From the NCBI GenBank assembly GCA_022072165.1, contig JAJVIF010000003.1, forward strand, positions 124,001 through 188,000: 64,000 bases of DNA. Reading direction: 5' to 3'. The stretch is from a bacterium (GTDB lineage Bacteria; JAJVIF01). The position numbers were made by a program, and so were the translations under genes. Shown here one piece after another: positions 43,431 through 51,587 of this stretch (position 1 is the stretch's first letter; each line of letters starts with the position of its first letter). Below the pieces are notes generated by a model. It had not been told where the DNA came from and searched no databases. It was given only the letters and a program-made list of their open reading frames with translations.

Positions 43431-44720
43431 CTACAGCTCTGCGGTGTCAGTCGGCTCGTCGATCGGGACCGCCAAAAGGCCGACCCGGACCAGCTGGCCC
43501 TCTTCCAGGGACTCGACCACAGCGACACTGAATCGCTCATACACCTTGATCAGCCGGATACGTCCTGCCCGGGCCTGATGCTCGCCGAGCAGTGTCCCTT
43601 CCAGATCATAGACCGGCTCCCGTTGCTCCAGTTGCAGCAGATCCCCGACCGTCCAGCCTTCCTGCGCTCCGGCATCGAGAAACACTTCCCCGCCATCAAT
43701 CCGCACGACCCGGGGAAAGAAGTCCCCCGGCGGCACCAGGTCCGGTACCGCCCGTTCTGGTTGCGGGACTGGTGGCACCACCAGCGCCGGGGCGAGCCCC
43801 CGGACCTGTCGCAGTTCGGCGAGCTGCTTGCGCAGGTCGTGACCTCCCTGCACCGGTTGCGCCAACCCCGTTTCGAGTGCCGCCTCGGCTTCGGTCAGCC
43901 GGCCCAGGGCTTCATACACCATCGCCAGATTGCCATGGAGGTCCGCCGCTCCACGGGGATTGTTGGTGAGGGCCTCGGTGAAGAGTTGCAGCGCCCGTTC
44001 CAGGTCGCCAGCTTCGGCGGCTTCAATGCCCGCTCTGGTGGTGGCGTCGGCGTTCCGCTCCGGACGGAAACTCCGCTTCATCTGCAGGGATTGCGGCGCG
44101 AAGCGGGCCGCTCCCTTTGCCACCACCTTGGGCACGATCTTGTCCAGCAAACTCTCGGCCCCGGTGCTGTTGCGCCAGCCATAGTCCTCCTGCCAGTAGT
44201 TCGAGGTGCTTTCCGCCACCCGGGCAGAGCCCAGCACCTGACGGGTACTCACATGCACTGCCCGCAGATCCAGCTCGATGCGGGCGCGCTGCGACTCTGT
44301 CCGGATATAGACCGTCCGGTATTCCCGCTCCTGCACCTGACGATAGCGGCCGTCATCATCCCGACGCTCCCGCCAGACCCAGTACTCCCGCTGCACCGGC
44401 GTGGTGCCGTAATCCGTACTGACCTCGACCCGGGCGGTCCCGGTGATCTCCACCACAATGCCCGACGCCTTTTCAGCCTCGCTCAACAGCCGCGCATCGA
44501 CCAGTCCAGTGCTCCCCAGGGCTCCCGCCAGGTCTCCCGCGAGTGTGGTCCCATCCAGCACCCGGCTCCCCTCGATGCGTAGCGGGCTGACACCGATCGG
44601 GCCGGCAAGTCCGACATCGAATTCCGGAGCCTGAATGCGGGTCCAGGTGAAAGCGGTCGCGGTGGCAGGGAAGATTCCAACCACCAGCAGGACCAGCCCG
44701 GTCATCAGCCAGGTTCGCAT
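43431..44720 (-). CDS. CsgG/FlgT-like exported TPR protein, copy 1
   Basis: 429 residues. I start it at 44720 because this gives a signal peptide (LMTGLVLLVVGIFPATATAF) and CATAGT lies 6 bases upstream; the frame extends further but into unrelated sequence. The first ~200 residues resemble the CsgG/curli-assembly type fold (RIELDLRAVHVSTRQVLGSARV, DKIVPKVVAKGAARFAP). A TPR follows (AAEAGDLERALQLFTEALTNNP; GNLAMVYEALGRLTEAEAALE), then a beta-barrel-like C terminus (VDGG/VFLDAGAQEGWTVGDLLQLEQREPVYD, IRLIKVYERFSVAVV) like the FlgT C-terminal domain. Probably periplasmic. Function is inferred only. Confidence 0.7.
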   Translation of the reverse strand: MRTWLMTGLVLLVVGIFPATATAFTWTRIQAPEFDVGLAGPIGVSPLRIEGSRVLDGTTLAGDLAGALGSTGLVDARLLSEAEKASGIVVEITGTARVEVSTDYGTTPVQREYWVWRERRDDDGRYRQVQEREYRTVYIRTESQRARIELDLRAVHVSTRQVLGSARVAESTSNYWQEDYGWRNSTGAESLLDKIVPKVVAKGAARFAPQSLQMKRSFRPERNADATTRAGIEAAEAGDLERALQLFTEALTNNPRGAADLHGNLAMVYEALGRLTEAEAALETGLAQPVQGGHDLRKQLAELRQVRGLAPALVVPPVPQPERAVPDLVPPGDFFPRVVRIDGGEVFLDAGAQEGWTVGDLLQLEQREPVYDLEGTLLGEHQARAGRIRLIKVYERFSVAVVESLEEGQLVRVGLLAVPIDEPTDTAEL

Positions 44721-44770
44721 GGAGCAACTATGCCATGAGTGCGGGGTCGTGCGAGACCCCAGGCGACTGG

Positions 44771-45295
44771 CTACTCGCCCTGAATCAGGGTCTGGACCCG
44801 TTCCAGCGGCTCCCAGCCAAGGAGCGCGAGGCTGTTGCCCTGCTGCAGCGCGAGGTCCGCGATCCGCCAGGCCATCGCCTGCCGGACCTGGCGGTCCTGC
44901 ACATCGGCGATGTCGATGAGATACCGCTCCAGGGTCCGCAGATGCTCCCCGATGGCGTAGCGCATCACCTCGTCGGTGGCCATCTCGCTGATGGGAGGCA
45001 GTGGGATGCTGGTGGCGATGGGGTCCGCTTCCAGGGCTTCGGCTCCGGGCAGATGCTGCCACTCGGAGAGGCGCACGACCGAGGCACCGCGCCAGGTGTC
45101 GAGCAGGTCGACATACTCGAAGGGGGCGTCGGTGCGGAACGTGGGGTCTTCGACAATGTCGTGCAGCGTCTCACTCAGGATGGTCTCCTGGGTGATGAGG
45201 CGGGTGAGGCAGTCGGCCTCCGAATGTGCCGCGAAGGCAGCTGCGGGAGCCAGGGTGAGCAGGATGCAGGTCGTGGATGTGATGACTGAGCGCAC
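44771..45295 (-). CDS. Small exported protein of unknown function
   Basis: 174 residues. The start is placed at GTG 45295, which follows a perfect TATAAT by 7 bases and begins a signal peptide (SVITSTTCILLTLAPAAAFA); the frame could be opened at 45388 but that adds a non-signal extension. The mature part is helical and acidic, with LEADPIATSIPLPPISEMATDEVMRYAIGEHLRTLERYLI. Not recognised. It lies between two CsgG/FlgT-like paralogues and may serve the same envelope process. Confidence 0.7.
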   Translation of the reverse strand: MRSVITSTTCILLTLAPAAAFAAHSEADCLTRLITQETILSETLHDIVEDPTFRTDAPFEYVDLLDTWRGASVVRLSEWQHLPGAEALEADPIATSIPLPPISEMATDEVMRYAIGEHLRTLERYLIDIADVQDRQVRQAMAWRIADLALQQGNSLALLGWEPLERVQTLIQGE

Positions 45296-45302
45296 GGGGT
45301 CG

Positions 45303-45308
45303 ATTATA
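45303..45308 (-). promoter_or_regulatory. Perfect -10 box TATAAT, leaderless GTG start
   Basis: TATAAT on the minus strand ends 7 bases before the GTG at 45295, in a 49-base gap. No convincing -35 is seen. Confidence 0.6.
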
Positions 45309-45344
45309 TCTGACGCTCCACCACGTATCGATGACACCAGCTCG

Positions 45345-46643
45345 CTACCCCGACGTATCTGCGAGCTTAGCCACCAGTCCCAATCCAAGCTCCTGCCCTT
45401 CCCTGATCTCCAATACCTGCCCGACAGAGAACTTATCCTCGACTGTAATCAGTTTGACACGCGCGATTTCTGACTCCCGGTGCCCCAGCACTTCACCGCT
45501 CAGCCCCTGCACAGGAACTTGTTTCACAATTCTGACAATTGCGCCGACTTGCCAGCCCCGATTTTGTCCACCATCAAAGGTGACTTCCGCTGAAGTGAAA
45601 TCCACTACCCGCACGGTCTGATCTGTCTCAGGCTTGGCGCTATGACTGTCCTTTCGGACTTTGCCCCGATACGCCCGCAACAGTTGTGACTCATGATCTT
45701 TGAGTTCCGCCTTCAGTTCAGAGGTGCGTAGTCCTTCACGAATTGCGACCAGGGCCTCGTCGTACTCTCCCATTGCGTCATAGACGATGGCGAGATTACC
45801 CCATTCGAAGGCTCGCCCCACAGGGTCAACCTCGATAGAGGCTTTGAACAACCGCACCGCCTGGTCGTAGTTTCCCGCCTCAGCAGCATCCGCAGCCCGC
45901 TGCGTCACTTCATCCCGCGCGCGACGGGGACGCCACAAGTGTTCCGCCTCAATGCGATAGGGAGAGAAACTGACGACTGCCATGTCCAGCACTTTTGGCA
46001 GCAGGGTCTCCACCATGCCGGACTGCGGCGTGCCTGGATCGTCGCCCTCTTCCCATTCAGTTTCATGCGTCGCAGTGCAGTGATGCAATCCCAGTTCGTT
46101 GCCTGTCGACAATTCGATCGCCCGAAGCTCCAGTGTGAGTTCCATCTTCCGAGACTCCGTGCGGATCGGCACCTGCACTGTCTCAACATACGGCACTTGC
46201 TTTGCCCGACCATAGATGTCGTACTCCGTACGGTAAATCGTTCGCCGTTCAGACTTGTTCCGCTGACCGAACTTCACACTGTAACTCGGCGTGACTCGTC
46301 CCAGAATGATGACCTGCGCATCCTGCAACCCGGGCATGGAGCGCAGCGCCCGTACATCGGACTGATACGGCACTACTATGCTTTGGACCCCGGGCAGCAG
46401 TTCCAGAAACCCTTCAGCTTCCAGTTCCCGACGATACCGATCCGCGATGCGGTACCCATCCGCCCAGCCCGGCTGTCCAGACTCAAAAGCAACGATGCTA
46501 ACTCGCCCCACAACTGAGATGTCAGTCTCTGGCGCCATTGTCCGCTCGAAGCGTAGTGCCCACGCAGGTGTAACCAGGACAAGCAGCCAGCAACAAAGGG
46601 CCAGTGCTCGTAATCCGCAATAGAGATGAGTGCATCCGGGCAT
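45345..46643 (-). CDS. CsgG/FlgT-like exported TPR protein, copy 2
   Basis: 432 residues. The ATG at 46643 has GAGGA upstream and gives a signal peptide (LRALALCCWLLVLVTPAWA). Paralogue of the gene at 43431-44720: both have a tyrosine/arginine-rich strand segment (TIYRTEYDIYGRAKQVPYVETVQVPIRTESRKMELTLELRAIEL), LPKVLDMAVVSFSPYRIEAEHLWRP, a TPR (AAEAGNYDQAVRLFKASIEVDP; IVYDAMGEYDEALVAIREGL) and the C-terminal beta domain (RGWQVGAIVRIVKQVPV, RVKLITVEDKFSVGQVLEI). The first strand block, SVVGRVSIVAFESGQPGW, fits the CsgG fold start. Probably periplasmic; partner unknown. Confidence 0.7.
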   Translation of the reverse strand: MPGCTHLYCGLRALALCCWLLVLVTPAWALRFERTMAPETDISVVGRVSIVAFESGQPGWADGYRIADRYRRELEAEGFLELLPGVQSIVVPYQSDVRALRSMPGLQDAQVIILGRVTPSYSVKFGQRNKSERRTIYRTEYDIYGRAKQVPYVETVQVPIRTESRKMELTLELRAIELSTGNELGLHHCTATHETEWEEGDDPGTPQSGMVETLLPKVLDMAVVSFSPYRIEAEHLWRPRRARDEVTQRAADAAEAGNYDQAVRLFKASIEVDPVGRAFEWGNLAIVYDAMGEYDEALVAIREGLRTSELKAELKDHESQLLRAYRGKVRKDSHSAKPETDQTVRVVDFTSAEVTFDGGQNRGWQVGAIVRIVKQVPVQGLSGEVLGHRESEIARVKLITVEDKFSVGQVLEIREGQELGLGLVAKLADTSG

Positions 46644-46837
46644 GTCCGTGTCCTCGCGACTCCCTGAAAGGTGGTGCCTTGAGTACAGGATAGCCTCAAG
46701 CTGAGTCCTGATCCACAGCCAGGAGGCCAAGAGGGACCCGGCTACAAACTTCTTTGCTCCCTGATATCCCCTCTATCTCGCACGCTGCTGTGTCACCGCA
46801 CGCCGCCCAGTGAGCTGACTACTCCCCTGCTCTTCCT

Positions 46838-47420
46838 TTGAGTCTGTTTGTCGCAGAAGGGGCGACCTCCTCGTCTAAGCGAGGACCAGGCTTAGGACCA
46901 TACTCGGGGAGCTTGAGCGGCGCAACAATCCATGCCCTCACGTTGGACGGCAGCGCCTTGAAAGAAAGCGCACTTCTGCCGGAGACCGGGTCTTCAGACC
47001 CGGGACGTGATGTGTGGTCCAGACGGATCTATGCGCTGGCGTGTCGGGGACTGAAGTCCCCGGACCCATCGACCATGAGGTCGACCCACCAGTCTCATGG
47101 TCCCCCCCCGCTTGCGGGGGTGGTCGCGCAGCGACCGGGGGCTTTCGGAGTGCCAGGCCGCAGTCCATACCAGAGAAAATTCGCAATGCACTCAACTCGG
47201 AGGGGCGACCCCCGGTCGCCCGGTGCCCCGACGCCCGCGTCGGTGGGGGCCGCGACGCCACGTCGCGACGGGCAAGACGCAGAAACTATGAGCGGGGTGG
47301 CAAGCCACGCCGCTACGGTCGCTTCATGAGTTTCCGGATCGACATCACCAGCCATCGACCGCTGCACATTGGACCGTCGCAAACGCACTGATCTGCACCA
47401 GCGGTAGCGGCGTGGCTTGC
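46838..47420. repeat. Hairpin-word mosaic, locus B
   Basis: The 801-base gap between genes has no credible coding frame. It holds CCGGGTCTTCAGACCCGG (46986-47003), GGGGACTGAAGTCCCC (47046-47061), TCGACCATGAGGTCGA (47069-47084), CCCCCGCTTGCGGGGG (47105-47120), GGTCGCGCAGCGACC (47122-47136), GGGCGACCCCCGGTCGCCC (47203-47221), CCGACGCCCGCGTCGG (47228-47243) and CGCGACGCCACGTCGCG (47251-47267). The last three are in the reverse order and orientation relative to loci A and C, and the 47 bases before them match locus C reversed. Confidence 0.8.
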
Positions 47421-47444
47421 TGCGCTGCAGTCCGACAAACCCAG

Positions 47445-48167
47445 CTACAGCTCCCGGATGATGCCCCGCTGCCAGCAGTCGACCCGCTTGCGGAAGTACC
47501 AGAGAAAGCACCAGAAGTTCCACGCCGTCCGGAAAAACTTCAGTGATGACGCCCCCGCTTCCCGCTTGCTGTGCGTCACTTCCACCTCGACATACCGTAC
47601 GCCCTGCAGATGGAGCCGCAGCATGGTTTCAGTCGGATTCGAGTAGCCATTCGACTCCACCGACAGCCCCCGCAGCAGGTCGCCCTTCACCAGCTTGTAC
47701 GCGCAATTGCAGTCCCGGACTCGCACACCAAACAGCAGCCGGACAATGAGATTCAGCGCACGGTCCGCCACCACCCGGGGCAGGGCATCCTGCTTGCGAT
47801 GCCGGTACCCCAGCACAAGATTCACGCCATGTGTTGCCTGTGCCTGGACCAGACGCTCCAGTTCTTCGGGAGCGAACTGCAGATCGGAATCAATCGTAGC
47901 GATCCAGTCGGCATCGGTGGCGCGGATGGCATCCCGCAACGCAGCGCCATATCCCTGGTTCTGCCCCTCATGCGTGATGACCCGCAGCTCGGGATACTCC
48001 GCCTGTAAGCCCGCGAGGATCTCCCCGGTCCGGTCCCGCGAGCAGTCGTTGCACACCACCACCTCCCCCTGCAGACCCGCGGCCCGCAATGCAGCCACGC
48101 ACCGCCGTACGGTCTCGGCGATGATGGCCTCTTCGTTGTACGCCGGCATGCAGAAGGCGACACGCAT
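47445..48167 (-). CDS. Family 2 glycosyltransferase
   Basis: 240 residues, GT-A fold of the dolichol/undecaprenyl-phosphate sugar transferase type: MRVAFCMPAYNEEAIIAETV at the N terminus, VVCNDCSRDRTGEIL, GYGAALRDAI, the metal-binding IDSDLQF near residue 95, and a C-terminal hydrophobic helix region (FFRTAWNFWCFLWYF). It probably transfers a sugar to a lipid phosphate at the inner membrane. I start at 48167 rather than the ATG at 48179 because TATGCT ends 7 bases upstream of it. Confidence 0.9.
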   Translation of the reverse strand: MRVAFCMPAYNEEAIIAETVRRCVAALRAAGLQGEVVVCNDCSRDRTGEILAGLQAEYPELRVITHEGQNQGYGAALRDAIRATDADWIATIDSDLQFAPEELERLVQAQATHGVNLVLGYRHRKQDALPRVVADRALNLIVRLLFGVRVRDCNCAYKLVKGDLLRGLSVESNGYSNPTETMLRLHLQGVRYVEVEVTHSKREAGASSLKFFRTAWNFWCFLWYFRKRVDCWQRGIIREL

Positions 48168-48186
48168 CGGGGAGAGCATAACGAAC

Positions 48187-48215
48187 CCGCCCCCGGAGGG
48201 AACCTCCGGGGGCGG
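48187..48215 (-). terminator. Intrinsic terminator-type hairpin, repeated copy 1
   Basis: A 13-base perfect stem (CCGCCCCCGGAGG with CCTCCGGGGGCGG, 3-base loop) 20 bases after the stop of the minus-strand lipoprotein gene. No strong T-run. A 35-base identical copy, including this hairpin, is at 50042-50076. Confidence 0.65.
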
Positions 48216-48235
48216 ATTGGGTGGCTGAGATCCTG

Positions 48236-49501
48236 TCAGCGGGAAAAATAGTCTGAGTACTGAAGCGCTTCCAGGGGAGTGACCAGATGACCATGACTGG
48301 AGAGAAATTCCGCCGGAATCGCATTGGCGAACGGGGCACCCTCGATCGAGCCATCAAAGGTCAGTTGATCCAGGAGGCCATCTTCATTCGTGTCGAGCAG
48401 TGTTACGACCAGTTCAAAGACGGGTGGATTCCCGCTGGCCGTACCGGCGACTGGCTCGACAAAGGGCGGAACTTCCGGACAGCAGTTGCTTGCCATCGTG
48501 CCGGTGTCCGTGCGAATCTCAGCGCGGTACTCTAACCCACCTTCGACCGCTGACCACTCCGCCCGGGGAAATGTGTGCCGGTAGAACGCCAGTTTCCACT
48601 TTTGCATGTCAGGGGCTTCCGTTCCGGGTCCACCACACCAGCTGCAAATCTGGTCGGATCGCCGCGCTGAGTAGCCAATCGCCAGGATCGTGTGCTCAGT
48701 CGCTCCTCCCAGATCGATGTGCTTTCGGAAGTGCTGCTCGGCGACTGGCAACGAAGCAAGGTCCCCGTTGAGTTCTGTGACACGTTGTTCCAGCGCTTCA
48801 CCAATAGCCTTCCACTGGCCCTTGTCAGCATGCCGGATCATCGCATCCAGATAGAAGTGCTCCAGGTCTCGTAACAGTGCCAGGTCATAGTCCAGATGGG
48901 CGAAGGCCGTCTCATCGATGCCGCGTTCAACGGCCACCTGGGCAAACTCGCGGTACACCGCGAACAACGGGACCATCCGGACACCGTACACCCGACGTGC
49001 CTGCGCTTCTTCCGCCCATGACCAACCATTGAAACTGGGCGAGGAGACCACGTGTCTGATCCACTGTTCCTCGTTGCCCTGGGCATCCTGGGCTATCAGA
49101 GTCAGTCGCTGGAACCCTTCCCCGATACGCCATGCCCCGGTGAAGTCCAGGCGAAACTGACCAGTGCTTGGGTCGAGGGATAGGGGGCCTGATAGTGGCG
49201 AGCTGATCGTGATCGGCAGTTCCTGAGAAAAGCCCGCCACAACTTCTTCGACTCGCAGCCGCAGCGAATTGGGGTTCTGCGGATTTATTCCCTGGCTCGC
49301 CGTAACCACACCTTCGAGAAGAAACGCGCCACGCTCTGCAGTGGACCATTCCGCCGGGGCTTGGGAGATGGTGAAGGTGATCTCTCCCGCCGCAGACTGA
49401 CGGGGAGTTGACGGAGGATTCTCAGTACGGTTCCCGCGACCACATCCTGTCACCAGGAGCCCGATACCAAGGACAAGTAGAAAGGTTATGGGGCGATACA
49501 A
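48236..49501 (-). CDS. Lipoprotein of duplicated CxxCxxxWC module, copy 2
   Basis: 421 residues. TTG start at 49501, 6 bases after GGAGGT; the product opens with a lipoprotein signal (ITFLLVLGIGLLVTGCGRG). Homologous to 37618-38955: EEAQARRVYGVRMVPLFAVYREF, AEQHFRKHIDLGGATE, KWKLAFYRHTFPRAEWS, and the acidic loop LDTNEDGLLDQLTF. This copy has additional Cys pairs (ICSWC, SNCC). The start overlaps the end of the small Cys-rich gene by 16 bases, so translation is coupled to it. Confidence 0.82.
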   Translation of the reverse strand: MYRPITFLLVLGIGLLVTGCGRGNRTENPPSTPRQSAAGEITFTISQAPAEWSTAERGAFLLEGVVTASQGINPQNPNSLRLRVEEVVAGFSQELPITISSPLSGPLSLDPSTGQFRLDFTGAWRIGEGFQRLTLIAQDAQGNEEQWIRHVVSSPSFNGWSWAEEAQARRVYGVRMVPLFAVYREFAQVAVERGIDETAFAHLDYDLALLRDLEHFYLDAMIRHADKGQWKAIGEALEQRVTELNGDLASLPVAEQHFRKHIDLGGATEHTILAIGYSARRSDQICSWCGGPGTEAPDMQKWKLAFYRHTFPRAEWSAVEGGLEYRAEIRTDTGTMASNCCPEVPPFVEPVAGTASGNPPVFELVVTLLDTNEDGLLDQLTFDGSIEGAPFANAIPAEFLSSHGHLVTPLEALQYSDYFSR

Positions 49502-49974
49502 TTCGGTACCTCCGTCGTTTGGTGGACTTGCATGTAGTTATTGATCTGTCTGTTGGCTTCAGCGCACAGATCATCCAGCGCTTGCGTCAGTCGGGGGGGA
49601 ACCTGGCCAGACCACGGATCCTTGAAGAATGTCTCGGCATTCTCACGATTGCCAAAGCCGTTGGCAACGGGATCGAGCCCAGGGCACATGACATATTGCA
49701 GAGTGTCGCTGCAAAACAGCGCCAGGATAGTTTCACAACTGAGAAAGAATGCCGGGTCCGTGCACCAGCTGTTGAGACAGGCCCAGCACTCAATTCCGCT
49801 ACCAGGTGCAGTATTCAGGGCGTTCCGCAGACCAGCGATGTAGTCTCTCGGATTCCGCGTGATCACACCACAACCCGACTGCAACATCGTACTGGCGAGG
49901 GCAAGAGTTAGCAGAAAGCCAATCGCAAGCCTGTGGCCTGTGGCAGAAACAGGCTGCAATCTGTGTTGCTTCAT
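49486..49974 (-). CDS. Small exported CxxCxxxWC protein, copy 2
   Basis: 162 residues. ATG at 49974 after AGGAGGT with 4-base spacing. The N terminus is a signal (LAIGFLLTLALASTMLQSGC, with a lipobox-like LQSGC). The core is ECWACLNSWC followed by SCETILALFCSD and MCPGLDPVANG, then a charged helix LTQALDDLCAEANRQINNYM. Same Cys spacing as 38981-39487. The eight or nine cysteines could form disulfides or bind metal; no enzyme fold was recognised. Confidence 0.78.
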   Translation of the reverse strand: MKQHRLQPVSATGHRLAIGFLLTLALASTMLQSGCGVITRNPRDYIAGLRNALNTAPGSGIECWACLNSWCTDPAFFLSCETILALFCSDTLQYVMCPGLDPVANGFGNRENAETFFKDPWSGQVPPRLTQALDDLCAEANRQINNYMQVHQTTEVPNCIAP

Positions 49975-50046
49975 GTCAACCTCCTGTATAAGGGAAGGTG
50001 CAGCAGAAAGTTAAATCCTACCATGTCACTGAAGTAAATGCGAACC

Positions 50047-50075
50047 CGCCCCCGGAGGGAACCTCCGGGGGCGGA
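50047..50075 (-). terminator. Intrinsic terminator-type hairpin, repeated copy 2
   Basis: Same 13-base stem as at 48187-48215, 30 bases after the stop of the 493-residue lipoprotein gene on the minus strand. Confidence 0.65.
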
Positions 50076-50105
50076 ACCAGGACTTTTGCGCCGGTCAGAG
50101 GACCC

Positions 50106-51587
50106 TTACTGCAGGGTCATCCAGGCGACACCAAACGCGGTGTCGATGGTCTTCAGGAACTGGAAGCTCGCCATCGCCGCTTCCCCGAAGGTGGCGTTGC
50201 GACCGACATAGGCTTCCGAGAAGACGTCGTGATAGATGCCGGTGAGACACGGCTCGTTCTTGAAGGCGATCACGCCAGCGACCGGGAGGTCCAGCCACGC
50301 CCCCAGTCCACCCTTGTTGCCCACCCGCTCCAGGGAGTAGCCCGTGAAGGACTCCATGGCGGCGACAACAGAACGCGGGGCGAACTGCAGGTTGGTGTAG
50401 ATGCCAGGACCAGTCCAGGCGGGGCCGAAGCGACCATCGCCATTGCTGTGGCGCTCGAAGCAGACCAGGTAGCCCACGGGGAACGTAGAGCTGGTCTGAT
50501 ACTGATAGGCGGCACTCGGCATCTCGCTCGCATCGTCATCGCAATTGTTGTTCGTGTCGCCGGAGTAGCCTGCCATGTCGTTCTTTACCGGGAAGCCATA
50601 CTTGGTCCCCTTGCTGGCCACGTTGAAGAGGCCATCGGTTTCCCACATATGCTCCCAGTAGGTGTCGAGGTTGCAGGTGCCGCCGTTGTAGTTGTTGGCC
50701 GGACCGGCCTTGCCGGGGCCATCGATTACTACGCCGGGACGGGCGCTCGACTTGGGCGCGTGCGCCAGATCGATCTTCGCCATCACCTGGGCCTTGGTCC
50801 GTCCTTCCAGACGGGTCACGATGTAGTCCATCCGCCAGTTGGCGTTGCCATACCAGGGGAGGTAGTTGGACTGATAGGGGGAGAAGGGAGCGCTGGGCCA
50901 CGGATTAAAGCTGGGCGGCGAGTCCGCCAGCGTATTGCTGTCGGCACCGCACATCAGGATGCTCTCCGGGCTCCAGAGCGACTCCGTCGGAATACAGAGC
51001 TGTGCATGGGGCGGCCAGCTCACATGATGCGGGAACTGGTGCAGCAGCTGGATCATCTGGAAGCGACCGGCGGTCGCCTGCGCCGCGGTCAGCGCGGAGC
51101 CGACCTTGCTCACAAACTCGCTGATGGAGATGGAGCTGGAACCGGTCCCCGTGTTCGGGGTCACCGCGACCGGCACGATGGTGATCGTCACGTTCGGGTA
51201 GGTGACCGCGGACTTCGCTTTAAGGTAATTCGCGACTTCCACCTCTTCGGGGGAACAGGTCAGAATCGCGGCATTCCAGGGGCGCTGGGCCAGCAATGGA
51301 CTGGTGGTCTGCTTGCGGCGGGCCGCCCCTTCACGATCCACATCCTCCGGCACCAGGCCACGGGCCGGGGGATCATTGGGCCAGAGGCCCTTCCCCAGTT
51401 CGTCGTAGGGGTTGTACGAGGGATCCGGCGCGAAGGCATCGTCCGCGGGCACGCCCGGGGCGGGATTGTCGGCCGGAGGAGTGTTGGTCTGCGGCGAAGT
51501 GCCGCACCCCATCACCAGCGCGGTCAGCAGGCCAGCACAAAGCCAGCGCCAGCTTCCGCGAGTCGTATGTAGAACCGTAGGTCGCAT
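50106..51587 (-). CDS. Large lipoprotein, possibly TIGR03790-like
   Basis: 493 residues. ATG at 51587 follows GGAGAG and begins a lipoprotein signal (LCAGLLTALVMGCGTSP). The middle holds a WRMDYIVTRLEGRTKAQVMAKIDLA segment and DTYWEHMWETDGLF; the C-terminal GYSLERVGNKGGLGAWLDLPVAGVIA and EAYVGRNATFGEAAMASFQFLKTIDTAFGVAWM resemble the end of the TIGR03790-type secreted proteins and, more remotely, caspase/gingipain-like peptidases. I do not see a complete catalytic dyad, so activity is not claimed. Envelope localisation is likely. Confidence 0.75.
   Translation of the reverse strand: MRPTVLHTTRGSWRWLCAGLLTALVMGCGTSPQTNTPPADNPAPGVPADDAFAPDPSYNPYDELGKGLWPNDPPARGLVPEDVDREGAARRKQTTSPLLAQRPWNAAILTCSPEEVEVANYLKAKSAVTYPNVTITIVPVAVTPNTGTGSSSISISEFVSKVGSALTAAQATAGRFQMIQLLHQFPHHVSWPPHAQLCIPTESLWSPESILMCGADSNTLADSPPSFNPWPSAPFSPYQSNYLPWYGNANWRMDYIVTRLEGRTKAQVMAKIDLAHAPKSSARPGVVIDGPGKAGPANNYNGGTCNLDTYWEHMWETDGLFNVASKGTKYGFPVKNDMAGYSGDTNNNCDDDASEMPSAAYQYQTSSTFPVGYLVCFERHSNGDGRFGPAWTGPGIYTNLQFAPRSVVAAMESFTGYSLERVGNKGGLGAWLDLPVAGVIAFKNEPCLTGIYHDVFSEAYVGRNATFGEAAMASFQFLKTIDTAFGVAWMTLQ

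Noticed and set aside
44771-45388. Longer version of the 174-residue exported protein
   Set aside because: The extension removes the signal peptide from the N terminus and ignores the perfect TATAAT placed 7 bases before GTG 45295.
46838-47523. Several ORFs in locus B
   Set aside because: Translations are of the hairpin words (repeated HPPTRAS-type peptides in several frames) and not of a protein; no start signals.
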